From assembly GCA_024233975.1 (NCBI GenBank), contig JACKOX010000004.1:62001-126000 (forward strand): a stretch of DNA of 64,000 nt. The letters run 5' to 3'. The stretch comes from Rhodanobacteraceae bacterium (lineage in GTDB: Bacteria > Pseudomonadota > Gammaproteobacteria > Xanthomonadales > Xanthomonadaceae). This document shows positions 34,676 through 42,393 of the stretch, one piece after another; the first letter of the stretch is position 1; each line of letters starts with the position of its first letter. The position numbers were made by a program, and so were the translations under genes. The notes beneath the pieces were generated by a model. It was not told where the DNA came from. It ran no database searches and saw only the letters and a program-made list of their open reading frames with translations.

Positions 34676-35432
34676 GCTTGCCGCCCCAGACGCAGCCGGT
34701 GTCTATGGCGTAGACGCCGAGGCCCATGAACAACCCCAGCGTGGACCAGTGGCCGCAGACAATGGGCAGGTCGCGCTTGGCCTGCCCGGGCACCTCGAAC
34801 CACGGATACAGGCCGGGTTTCTGCGTGCCGGGCGTGCCTTTCTCATTGAAGGCGACGCGCCCATTCGGCGAGCAGTAGCGCAGCCGGGTCATCACGTTGA
34901 TGATGGCGCGCAGGCGTTCCGGGCCTTTGAGGCTCGGTGACCAGTTCGGGCGATCGCCATACATCTGCCGGAACAGCTTGCGATAGTCGCGACCGCGCAA
35001 GGCCTTTTGGACCTCCATGGCGCGCCGTTGTGCCTGGTCGATACTCCATTGCGGCGCAAGGCCGGCATGCACCATGGCCCAGCCCAGCTCGCGATCGACG
35101 TGGAACAGCGGACAGGCCCGCAGCCACTCGATCAGCGGCGTGCGGTCCTCGGCGTAAAGGATGCGGCGAAGGTCCGGATTGACGCGACGCTGTTCGGGTT
35201 CACGCCGTTCGGCAACCGCGAGCAGAGACAGATCGTGGTTGCCAAGAACGACGGTGCTGTAAGCCGAGAGTGAGTGGATCAGTCGCAGGGTTTCCAGCGA
35301 CTGCCCACCGCGATTGACCAGGTCACCGCAGAACCACAGCTTGTCTCGCGCCGGATCGAAGCGGATGGCGTCCAGCAGGCGCTGCAGCGCGTCGTAACAA
35401 CCCTGGACGTCTCCGATCGCAAAGGTGGTCAT
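34614..35432 (-). CDS. apaH: Symmetrical bis(5'-nucleosyl)-tetraphosphatase
   Basis: A 272-residue metallophosphatase that splits Ap4A into two ADP and keeps alarmone levels low. Motifs are TTFAIGDVQGCYDAL, WFCGDLVNRGGQSL, VVLGNHDLSLL and, later, AMVHAGLAPQW and IVCGHWSTLG. Length and order match E. coli ApaH. It is transcribed with apaG, which lies 19 bp upstream, the common apaG-apaH pair. The 3' end overlaps the damaged hydrolase gene on the plus strand. Confidence 0.96.
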   Translation of the reverse strand: MTTFAIGDVQGCYDALQRLLDAIRFDPARDKLWFCGDLVNRGGQSLETLRLIHSLSAYSTVVLGNHDLSLLAVAERREPEQRRVNPDLRRILYAEDRTPLIEWLRACPLFHVDRELGWAMVHAGLAPQWSIDQAQRRAMEVQKALRGRDYRKLFRQMYGDRPNWSPSLKGPERLRAIINVMTRLRYCSPNGRVAFNEKGTPGTQKPGLYPWFEVPGQAKRDLPIVCGHWSTLGLFMGLGVYAIDTGCVWGGKLTALALGPEVRLIQVAGREA

Positions 35433-35451
35433 CGGCGCGAAGCTCCTTATG

Positions 35452-35832
35452 TCAATGCAGTGTCCGCGGAATACTCAGGGTGAAACGCGGAATCGCGCCC
35501 TCGACGCTGGCGCCGTCGTCGGTCACCCACTCGTAGCTGCCGTGCATGGTGCCGCATTCGGTTTCCAGCACGGCGCCGGAGCTGTACTCGAAGCTCTGGC
35601 CCGGCTCCAGTCGCGGCTGCTCGCCGACCACGCCCTCACCACGCACTTCGCGGGTCTGGCCCTTGGCATCGGTGATGATCCAGTGCCGTGCGTGCAGCCG
35701 GGCGGGTTCGTCGCCGACGTTGCGCAGGCGGATGGTGTAGGAAAAGACGTAGCGGTCGTCGTCGGGCTTGGACTGGTCTTCCAGGTAGCGCGTCGCGATC
35801 GCGATTTCGATGGAGATTTCTCGGCGGTTCAT
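35452..35832 (-). CDS. apaG: Co2+/Mg2+ efflux-associated protein ApaG
   Basis: A 126-residue fibronectin-type beta-sandwich protein (E. coli 125). Signatures are YVFSYTIRLRNVGDEPARLHARHW, GVVGEQPRLEPGQSFEYSSG and GTMHGSYEWV. Function is not settled; mutants affect cation resistance, and the name reflects the operon with apaH. ATG 35832 is used; the frame runs further back into the tRNA-Phe gene, which cannot be coding. Confidence 0.95.
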   Translation of the reverse strand: MNRREISIEIAIATRYLEDQSKPDDDRYVFSYTIRLRNVGDEPARLHARHWIITDAKGQTREVRGEGVVGEQPRLEPGQSFEYSSGAVLETECGTMHGSYEWVTDDGASVEGAIPRFTLSIPRTLH

Positions 35833-35918
35833 GCGGCTAGTGTATGCGACGCGCGAAGCGCAGCCCACCGTATACGCGCGTAACAGAGCACGTTCGACGA
35901 GACTTGGAGCACGGAGAG

Positions 35919-35994
35919 TGGTGGCCAGAGAGGGAATCGAACCCCCGACACGGGGATTTTCAATCCCCTGCTCTACCAACTGAGCTATCTGGCC
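35919..35994 (-). tRNA. tRNA-Phe (anticodon GAA), CCA encoded
   Basis: A 76-nt cloverleaf on the minus strand begins GGCCAGATAGCTCAGTTGG and ends TCTCTGGCCACCA. The acceptor stem GGCCAGA pairs with TCTGGCC, the anticodon arm is GGGGATTGAAAATCCCC (loop TTGAAAA), and the T arm is CGGGGGTTCGATTCCCT. It sits between apaG and the DUF6491 gene. No integrase or duplicated 3' end is seen nearby, so it is not visibly used as an attachment site. Confidence 0.97.
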
Positions 35995-36168
35995 AGAAAT
36001 GTCGGCAGCGGCGCGTTGTGGACGCCCGTCGCTGCGAGCGCGGCATTATGCCGATGACGGGCCTTGTGGGCAAGGGGCATGCGGTTCTGGGCGCATCCGG
36101 CCGCCGTCATGCTGGGTTTAGGCGGGGCGTGACAGTATGTCCGCAGTGAAGTCACCGGAGAGCTGGAG

Positions 36169-36579
36169 ATGAACGTCAGAGTTCTGGATGTACTGCGGCT
36201 GGGCTGCCTGCTCGCGCTGCTCGTGGCGGTGTCCGCGTGCAGCAGCGCGACCAAGCGTGAGACTCGCAGCGGAAAGTTGGCCCGATTCGAAGCGGCGGCT
36301 GGCGAGCCGGTCAAGCACTTCAACTATCTGAGCCTGTATTCCTGGGAGCCGTTGAGCGACGGCGCGCTGGCGATCTGGACGCGGCCGAAGGAGGCCTGGC
36401 TGCTGACCGTGACCCAGCCCTGCCTGGATCTGAGCTATGTGCAAAGCATCGGGCTTAGCGCGTTGCTTGGCCACAACGTGGGCACGATGGACTACGTACT
36501 GGCCGGCAAACAGCGCTGCCGGATCCTGTCGATCCGTCCGCTGGATGTGGCCCGGCTGAAAGAGCAGCGCCCGAAGTAA
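36169..36579 (+). CDS. DUF6491-type putative lipoprotein
   Basis: A 136-residue secreted protein with a lipoprotein signal: LGCLLALLVAVSACSS, with cleavage expected before Cys24. The mature part shows FNYLSLYSWEPLSDGALAIW, AWLLTVTQPCLDLSY and a cysteine pair (TQPC, KQRC) that could form a disulfide. I recognise it as the DUF6491 family, common in Xanthomonadales and of unknown function. A GGAG eight bases upstream supports the start. It converges with yggX, 7 bp away. Confidence 0.82.
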   Translation: MNVRVLDVLRLGCLLALLVAVSACSSATKRETRSGKLARFEAAAGEPVKHFNYLSLYSWEPLSDGALAIWTRPKEAWLLTVTQPCLDLSYVQSIGLSALLGHNVGTMDYVLAGKQRCRILSIRPLDVARLKEQRPK

Positions 36580-36586
36580 TGGGGTC

Positions 36587-36862
36587 TCAGTCGCCGTCGG
36601 GCGCCACGTAGCCCGGCGGCTTTTCGCTGCCTCCGCCGAACAGGAACTTCTCCATTTCGGCCTCAAGGATGGCGCGATGCTTGGGGTCCAGCGGCGACAG
36701 GCGGTTTTCGTTGATCAGCATGGTCTGCTGGGCCTGCCATTCCGCCCAGGCTTCGCGACCGATGTGATCGAAGATGCGGCGGCCCAGCGCGCCCGGCCAT
36801 GGTGCGAAATCCAGACCCTGGGTTTCGCGTTGGTGCTTTTCACAGAAGACGGTTCGGCTCAT
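36587..36862 (-). CDS. yggX: Probable Fe(2+)-trafficking protein YggX
   Basis: A 91-residue protein, the usual family length. It begins SRTVFCEKHQRETQGLDFAPWPG, with the conserved cysteine, and carries IFDHIGREAWAEWQAQQTML and INENRLSPLDPK. YggX protects iron-sulfur proteins from oxidative damage and is thought to traffic iron. It lies 28 bp downstream of mutY, itself an Fe-S protein. This mutY-yggX pair is widely conserved. Confidence 0.95.
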   Translation of the reverse strand: MSRTVFCEKHQRETQGLDFAPWPGALGRRIFDHIGREAWAEWQAQQTMLINENRLSPLDPKHRAILEAEMEKFLFGGGSEKPPGYVAPDGD

Positions 36863-36890
36863 CCCCGCATGATACCGCCGTGGGTGCCCA

Positions 36891-37937
36891 CTATTCCCGA
36901 TCCAGCGATTCGATCAGCCGGCGAACGGGCTGGGGCATGCCAACCGCATCGAGCGCGGTAGGTTCGATCCAGCGATGCTGATCGAGCTCGGCAATGGCTG
37001 GCTTCGCTGCACCGATAATCCAGCGTCGTGGCTCGATCTCCAGGCGATAGTGGCTGAACACGTGCGTGAACCCGTTTGGTGCAGACAGCGGCTCGGTATC
37101 TGCGAAATGTCGCGCCAGCCAGTACTCGGCGTCGGTCTGACGTTGGGCTTCGGGCAGACTCCAGAGACCGGCCCAGACGCCTGTCGGAGGGCGTCGGGTG
37201 AGCAGCAAGCGGCCCTTGTCATCCTGGATCAGCAGCATCAGCGTCTGCCGTGTCGGCAGCGACTTTCCGGGTTTGCGGGTCGGTAGCTCTGCTATGAGGT
37301 TCTTCTTCCGTGCAATGCAGTTGGCATGTAGCGGGCAGGCATCGCAATCCGGCCGGGCGCGTCGGCAGATGGTCGCACCCAGGTCCATCTGCGCCTGCGT
37401 GTAGTCGACGAGTTGGCTCTTTGGCAGGTGCGACTCGGCCAGTGACCATAGCGTCTTCTGCACGCTGCTCGATCCGGGCCAGCCCTCAAGGCCGTGATAG
37501 CGACAGAGCAGGCGTTTGACGTTGCCATCGAGGATGGCGACCCGCTGCCCGTGCGCTTGCGCGAGGATCGCACCGGCGGTGCTGCGCCCGATGCCGGGCA
37601 GGGCCTGCAGCGTTTCGATGTCGGTGGGCAGCTCACCATCATGTTCGGCCACGCAGATTTGCGCTGCGCGGTGCAGGTTGCGTGCGCGGCTGTAGTAGCC
37701 AAGCCCTGACCAAAGCGCCAGCACCTCGTCGAGATCGGCCACGGCCAGCGCGCGCAGGTCGGGCAGGGCATCGACGAAGCGCTGGAAATAGCCGATGACC
37801 GTGGCGACCTGGGTCTGCTGCAGCATGATTTCCGACAGCCAGACGCGGTACGGCGTGCGCGGATGCTGCCAGGGCAGGTCATGGCGGCCGTAATCGCGAT
37901 GCCAGGCGAGCAGCCTGGCTGCGAAGTCGTCACTCAT
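36891..37937 (-). CDS. mutY: A/G-specific adenine DNA glycosylase MutY
   Basis: A 348-residue glycosylase that removes adenine mispaired with 8-oxoguanine. The catalytic Glu is in LSEIMLQQTQV and the Asp in ILDGNVKRLLCR. The helix-hairpin-helix is LQALPGIGRSTAGAIL, and the [4Fe-4S] ligands are C-x6-C-x2-C-x5-C in CRRARPDCDACPLHANC. A NUDIX-like C-terminal domain (about 225-345) recognises 8-oxoG. It overlaps the upstream AsmA-like gene by four bases (ATGA at 37934-37937). Confidence 0.96.
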   Translation of the reverse strand: MSDDFAARLLAWHRDYGRHDLPWQHPRTPYRVWLSEIMLQQTQVATVIGYFQRFVDALPDLRALAVADLDEVLALWSGLGYYSRARNLHRAAQICVAEHDGELPTDIETLQALPGIGRSTAGAILAQAHGQRVAILDGNVKRLLCRYHGLEGWPGSSSVQKTLWSLAESHLPKSQLVDYTQAQMDLGATICRRARPDCDACPLHANCIARKKNLIAELPTRKPGKSLPTRQTLMLLIQDDKGRLLLTRRPPTGVWAGLWSLPEAQRQTDAEYWLARHFADTEPLSAPNGFTHVFSHYRLEIEPRRWIIGAAKPAIAELDQHRWIEPTALDAVGMPQPVRRLIESLDRE

Positions 37938-39040
37938 GGATTGCTGCTGGCGGCATTGGTGGCTGGCGTGCTGCCCTCATCGAAATCGATGGTCGCGTCA
38001 TCCAGCAAGATGTCGCCCTGTTGCAGGCGCGAAGCGGTCAGCGAGCCGGTGACCGGCGGCAGCATCCAGGTGTCTTTCGAGCTGGCGCCGAGCCAGCCCA
38101 GCCATTCACCTATTTGCAGTTTGCCGGCAATGCGATCGATATCGGACTGGATGTCGAGGTCGAGCTGGCCCTGGCCATCCGTCCGTCCGTCGAAGTCAAG
38201 CTTCAGGGTAAAGCGCTTGTTGTCCGGTGGCAGCGGCAGTGCGGGTAGTCGCTGCGGCCATTGCGGCAGCTGGATGACCAGTCCGGTACGCAGTGCGCCA
38301 CTGGGACTGAGGAGCAGCGAACCGGAGGTCGATATCGGGTCCTGGTCGCTCTGCAGTTCGGCTTGAAGCGGATCAAGTCGCAGCGCGCCGGTGTCGATGG
38401 TGGGTGTGGCCGTGATGTCGAACGTCAGTGGCAGTGGTGGCGTGCTTCCCTCGGGCAGCGGCACATAGCGCAGGCTGCCTTGCAGATGGCTGGGCTGGCC
38501 GGCGTGCAGCTCGTCGAGTTCGAGATTGAAGCCGTCAATTTGCCAGCCATTGCCCAGCAGTTGGCCACTCTCGATGGCCAGCGGACTGTCGATGTCGGGA
38601 AGTTCGTATTCGCTGGAGGCAGGTCCCAGCCAGGTCATGAATGCATCGAGATCCAGGCGCGGTGAGCGCAAGGTGAGTCCGGTGATGCGTGGCTCCGGCT
38701 CGCGGCCAAGCAGGCTGTCGGTGAGCAATGACAGTGGCAGCGACAGATCCAGCGATTCGGCTTGCAGTAGCGCTGCGTCGTTGCCGGGAAGCCGCGCGTC
38801 GAGGCCGCTCAATTCGATATGCAGTTGCGGCCACCAGCCCACGCGAGCTGGCTCGGTGGTGGTGACGACCAGGCCACTGCGCTCGTTGATCTGCCGGAGC
38901 AGCAACGCGCCGAGCTTTTCTGGCTTCAGCAGGTAGTTGATGCCGAATCCGGCGATCAGCAGCGTTGCCGCCAGCCATAGCAGCCAGCGCCAGCGACGCT
39001 TGCGTCGCGGTTTGGTGGGCGCGTCGGTGGCGTCGCTCAT
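37934..39040 (-). CDS. AsmA-like single-pass envelope protein
   Basis: A 368-residue protein with a basic N-terminus, one membrane segment (WRWLLWLAATLLIAGFGINYLL), then a long periplasmic domain of beta-rich repeats. The stretch after the helix (LLLRQINERSGLVVTTTEPARVGWWPQLHIELSGLDAR) resembles the start of AsmA/DUF748 proteins, which are bridge-like lipid transport or outer-membrane assembly factors. It is shorter than typical AsmA (about 600). It lies between ftsY and mutY on the same strand, overlapping mutY. The family call is tentative. Confidence 0.65.
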   Translation of the reverse strand: MSDATDAPTKPRRKRRWRWLLWLAATLLIAGFGINYLLKPEKLGALLLRQINERSGLVVTTTEPARVGWWPQLHIELSGLDARLPGNDAALLQAESLDLSLPLSLLTDSLLGREPEPRITGLTLRSPRLDLDAFMTWLGPASSEYELPDIDSPLAIESGQLLGNGWQIDGFNLELDELHAGQPSHLQGSLRYVPLPEGSTPPLPLTFDITATPTIDTGALRLDPLQAELQSDQDPISTSGSLLLSPSGALRTGLVIQLPQWPQRLPALPLPPDNKRFTLKLDFDGRTDGQGQLDLDIQSDIDRIAGKLQIGEWLGWLGASSKDTWMLPPVTGSLTASRLQQGDILLDDATIDFDEGSTPATNAASSNP

Positions 39041-39046
39041 CCGGAC

Positions 39047-40171
39047 TCAGCCTGCCGCCAGCGACTCCGGCAGCATGGCCTCGACAAAGCGTTCGGCGAC
39101 GAAGGCTCGCAGGTCATCGGCCTTCTCGCCGAGCCCGACATAGCGGATCGGCAGGCCGAACTCACGTGCCAGCGCAAACACCACGCCGCCCTTGGCGCTG
39201 CCGTCGAGCTTGGTGACCACGAGACCGGTGACGCCAGCCGCTTCGCGGAACTGGCGCACCTGGTTGACCGCGTTCTGGCCGGTGGTGCCGTCAATCACCA
39301 TCAGCACTTCATGAGGCGTCTCGGCGTCCAGCTTGGCCATGACGCGGCGGATCTTGGTCAGCTCGTCCATCAGGCCGGCCTGCGTGTGCAGTCGGCCGGC
39401 GGTGTCGGCGATCAGCAGGTCGCAGCGGCGCGAGCGTGCGGACTGCAGCGCGTCGAAGATCACGCTGGCCGAGTCGGCGCCTTCCTTCTGCGATACCACC
39501 GGGACGCCGTTGCGCTCGCCCCAGGTCTGCAGCTGCTCGACGGCGGCGGCGCGGAAGGTGTCGCCGGCGGCCAGCATCACGTCGCGGCCCTGCATGGAAA
39601 AGCGCTTGGCCAGCTTGCCGATGGTGGTGGTCTTGCCGACGCCATTGACGCCGACGGTGAGGATGACGAAGGGTTTCTTGGTTGGGTCGATGTCCAGCGG
39701 CTGCGCGACCGGCTCCAGCAGTGCTGCGAGATCCGTGCGAAGGGCGCGGAACAGCGCGCGAGCGTCGGCGAACTCGCCCTTGCCAAGGCGGCGCCGAAGG
39801 TCATCGACCACCTGCGTGGTGGCCGCGACGCCGACGTCGGCGCTGATCAGCGTGGTTTCGATGTCGTCGAGCAGGTCGTCGTCCAGGGCCGGTCGGCGGC
39901 CAAACAGCGAGGCCATGCCACGCGCGAAACCGCTGCCGCCGAGCGGCCGGTTCCAGCGCGCCTGCTCGTCTTCGCTGCCTGCCGATGCAGTCGTTTCGGG
40001 GACAGGTGCGGCTTCAACCGGCGGTGCTGCCGCATCGCCCAGCTTGTCGAGGAATGCGTCGGGCAGGGCCGCCGGCGGGTTGTGCTGTTCGGTCGCAGTG
40101 GCCGTCGACGCGTCACCATCAGAACCGCCTGACTTGGGTTCCGAGGGCTTTTTCTTCCAGAATTTCAGCAT
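39047..40171 (-). CDS. ftsY: Signal recognition particle receptor FtsY
   Basis: A 374-residue SRP GTPase that docks ribosome-SRP complexes at the membrane. The acidic, low-complexity A domain (1-75) begins MLKFWKKKPSEPKSGG and is followed by the N domain and the G domain: LTVGVNGVGKTTTIGKLA (P loop), AGDTFRAAAVEQL, IADTAGRLHTQAGLMDEL and VTKLDGSAKGGVVFAL. It is divergent from rsmD with about 56 bp between, a conserved arrangement in gammaproteobacteria. Confidence 0.96.
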   Translation of the reverse strand: MLKFWKKKPSEPKSGGSDGDASTATATEQHNPPAALPDAFLDKLGDAAAPPVEAAPVPETTASAGSEDEQARWNRPLGGSGFARGMASLFGRRPALDDDLLDDIETTLISADVGVAATTQVVDDLRRRLGKGEFADARALFRALRTDLAALLEPVAQPLDIDPTKKPFVILTVGVNGVGKTTTIGKLAKRFSMQGRDVMLAAGDTFRAAAVEQLQTWGERNGVPVVSQKEGADSASVIFDALQSARSRRCDLLIADTAGRLHTQAGLMDELTKIRRVMAKLDAETPHEVLMVIDGTTGQNAVNQVRQFREAAGVTGLVVTKLDGSAKGGVVFALAREFGLPIRYVGLGEKADDLRAFVAERFVEAMLPESLAAG

Positions 40172-40227
40172 GATGTACGCAATGAAACAGAATCTTGAAA
40201 TGGTATCACCCGGACGGCGGGCGCCAG

Positions 40228-40818
40228 ATGAACCGTAGCGGCCGAGGGCAAAAGGGCGGTGCGCAGGGGCAGGTCCGCATCATTGGGGGCGATCTGCGCG
40301 GTTCCAAGCTGCCGGTGCCTGATCGTGAAGGTCTGCGCCCGACCAGCGACCGTGTCCGCGAGACGCTGTTCAACTGGCTGCAGCCGATGCTGGCGGGTTC
40401 ACGCTGCCTGGATCTGTTTGCCGGCAGCGGTGCGCTGGGCTTCGAGGCGGCTTCGCGTGGCGCTGGCGAGGTGGTGATGATCGAGCGTGATCGCGAGCTG
40501 GCGCGGTCGCTGTCCGATTCGGCGAAGCGGCTGAAGACCAGCAATGTTCGCGTCCTTGAGGCTGATGCGCTGCGCTGGCTTTCGGAACCGCCTGCAGCGG
40601 CGGAGCAGCGATTCGACCTGGTTTTCCTGGATCCGCCGTTCGGCGCCGATCTTTGGAGTGGCGTGCTTGCGAAGCTGGATGCCTGGGTCAAGGACGACGC
40701 CTGGCTCTACCTTGAGGCCACGCCACAGGCCAGCGCGAGGCCGGACGGTGGATGGCAGCTGCATCGGCAGGGGCAGACGCGCGACGTCGCCTTCTCGCTG
40801 TGGCGGCGGTCCGCGTAG
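40228..40818 (+). CDS. rsmD: 16S rRNA (guanine-966-N2)-methyltransferase RsmD
   Basis: A 196-residue methyltransferase. QVRIIGGDLRGSKLPVP and LRPTSDRVRETLFNWL are family signatures; the SAM site is CLDLFAGSGALGFEAASRGA and the catalytic motif is FLDPPFG. It methylates G966 of 16S rRNA. ATG 40228 gives the normal length; an earlier in-frame ATG at 40195 is unlikely. It is followed by coaD after about 80 bp, the common rsmD-coaD order. Confidence 0.95.
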   Translation: MNRSGRGQKGGAQGQVRIIGGDLRGSKLPVPDREGLRPTSDRVRETLFNWLQPMLAGSRCLDLFAGSGALGFEAASRGAGEVVMIERDRELARSLSDSAKRLKTSNVRVLEADALRWLSEPPAAAEQRFDLVFLDPPFGADLWSGVLAKLDAWVKDDAWLYLEATPQASARPDGGWQLHRQGQTRDVAFSLWRRSA

Positions 40819-40898
40819 GAGGCGGGCAGCTCATAGCCACGGCAGGCAATCGGCTGCTGTTACACTCGCGCCAGTCACGCACGTCGAGCCCGTCACGC

Positions 40899-41408
40899 AT
40901 GAGTCCCCGCCGCGTTGCCGTTTATCCCGGCACCTTCGATCCGATCACCGCTGGCCACGTTGATCTGGTGGCCCGAGCCGCGCCGCTGTTCGACCACATC
41001 ATCGTTGGCGTCGCCGAAAGCCCGGGCAAGCAGCCCTGTTTCGACCTGGATGAGCGCGTGGCGCTGGCTACCGAGAGCCTGGCCGGCATCGACAACATCG
41101 AAGTGCGTGGCTTTGATGGCCTGCTGGCGCATTTCGTGGCCGACGTGGGCGCGAGGGTGCTGTTGCGTGGCTTGCGCGCAGTGTCGGACTTCGAGTACGA
41201 ATTCCAGCTGGCCAGCATGAATCGCCACCTGATTCCTGAGGTGGAGACGCTGTTCCTGACGCCGGCGGAGCAGTACAGCTTCATCTCGTCGACGCTGGTG
41301 CGCGAGATCGCGCGATTGGGCGGTGATGTGACCGGCTTCGTGCCGACGGTCGTCCGCGATGCCCTGCGTGTGAAGTGGCACCCACGAGGAAGTGCGGCGA
41401 AGGTGTAA
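40899..41408 (+). CDS. coaD: Pantetheine-phosphate adenylyltransferase
   Basis: A 169-residue enzyme of coenzyme A synthesis that adenylates 4'-phosphopantetheine. Motifs are AVYPGTFDPITAGHVDLVARA (nucleotidyltransferase HxGH-type, here GHVD), LLRGLRAVSDFEYEFQLASMNR and EQYSFISSTLVREIARLGGDV. The length agrees with E. coli CoaD (159). The frame is open upstream to 40752, but relatives start at this ATG. Confidence 0.96.
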   Translation: MSPRRVAVYPGTFDPITAGHVDLVARAAPLFDHIIVGVAESPGKQPCFDLDERVALATESLAGIDNIEVRGFDGLLAHFVADVGARVLLRGLRAVSDFEYEFQLASMNRHLIPEVETLFLTPAEQYSFISSTLVREIARLGGDVTGFVPTVVRDALRVKWHPRGSAAKV

Positions 41409-41466
41409 GCTTGAAACAGGGCCGGGATGGCTCCAGTCATTGATCACTAACAGAAGGAACCCGCTC

Positions 41467-41973
41467 ATGGCAGCTTGGATTCGATTCTCACTCGCGGCGC
41501 TGCTGCTGTTTGGACTGGCGGCCTGCGATCAGCAGGGCAAGGACGCGAAGGACACCAAGGCGAGCGCCGAGCCGGCGGCCGTGCATCCGCCGGCAGATCC
41601 GACCGACAAGAAGGGTTGGAACAAATTCATCAACTATGTCGCCGGCCAGAACATGAGCCGCATGCGCGGCCGGCCGACCAGCTTCTTCCTGGCCAGCAGT
41701 CAGGAGCCGGAGTGGGAAGGTCGTCTTGATGGCATGCACGAATCGGTCGGCAATTCGCTGGCCCGCGGTATCCTGCCGCGCAGCCTGGTCATCTTTGCAT
41801 CGCCAGAAACCACGGCAATGGCGGATCTGATGGTCGAGGAATTCGAAGCGACCCAGGCCGGCACCCTGCGTGATGTGCGCATCCTGTTCATCGGTGCAGC
41901 CGAGGACGAGGAGCGCGTGAAGGCCGCGGTAGCGCCGAGCGGCGCCGAATTCGTCTTCCACGAAGCGAAGTAA
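41467..41973 (+). CDS. Putative lipoprotein of unknown function
   Basis: A 168-residue protein behind a good AAGGA site. The signal LAALLLFGLAACDQQ is a lipobox, with cleavage before Cys20. The mature protein starts with a lysine- and alanine-rich linker, followed by a compact domain: WNKFINYVAGQNMSRMRGRPTS, then ILPRSLVIFASPETTAMADLM and VRILFIGAAEDEERVKAAV. I do not recognise the family. It lies between coaD and the ferredoxin gene in the same orientation. A 12-bp hairpin (41994-42020) follows it and has no T tract. Confidence 0.8.
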   Translation: MAAWIRFSLAALLLFGLAACDQQGKDAKDTKASAEPAAVHPPADPTDKKGWNKFINYVAGQNMSRMRGRPTSFFLASSQEPEWEGRLDGMHESVGNSLARGILPRSLVIFASPETTAMADLMVEEFEATQAGTLRDVRILFIGAAEDEERVKAAVAPSGAEFVFHEAK

Positions 41974-42056
41974 CCCCGCGCATTGGACTTGCGCCCGCGG
42001 CGTCCGTCGGACGTCGCGGGTCGTCGCGACGGTATCGCGACACGGCACTCTCTCCC

Positions 42057-42341
42057 ATGGCCCTGTTGATCAACGAACTCTGCGTCAACTGCGACGTCTG
42101 CGCGCCGGTGTGCCCGAACGAGGCGATCAGCATGGGCGCGGAAATCTATGAGATTGATCCGGCGCGCTGCACCGAGTGCGTCGGCCACTTCCCGGAACCG
42201 CAGTGCATCGAGGTCTGTCCGGTCGAATGCATCGATCCGGACCCGGCGTATCCGGAAAGTCATGAAGACCTGCTGCGCAAGCTGGCTGCACTGGGCACGG
42301 CGCCGGGCGAAGGCGGGCAGGGTGCCGACGAAGCGGCCTGA
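42057..42341 (+). CDS. yfhL: YfhL-type 2[4Fe-4S] ferredoxin
   Basis: A 94-residue ferredoxin. Cluster 1 ligands are in CVNCDVCAPVCPNEAI and cluster 2 ligands in CTECVGHFPEPQCIEVCPVECI, with the eight-residue insertion between ligands two and three typical of the Alvin/YfhL class and its low potentials. The family is often found beside coaD, as here (one lipoprotein gene between). The electron-transfer partners are unknown. Confidence 0.94.
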   Translation: MALLINELCVNCDVCAPVCPNEAISMGAEIYEIDPARCTECVGHFPEPQCIEVCPVECIDPDPAYPESHEDLLRKLAALGTAPGEGGQGADEAA

Positions 42342-42393
42342 ACCGTTTCGGCTGTATCGTGCAGCCTGATCCGCCAGAAACCGGAGCAAATCG

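Noticed and set aside
35919..35994. tRNA-Phe as an attachment site of a genomic island
   Set aside because: No duplicated 3' tRNA fragment, integrase or phage gene lies nearby, and the flanking genes are ordinary core genes.
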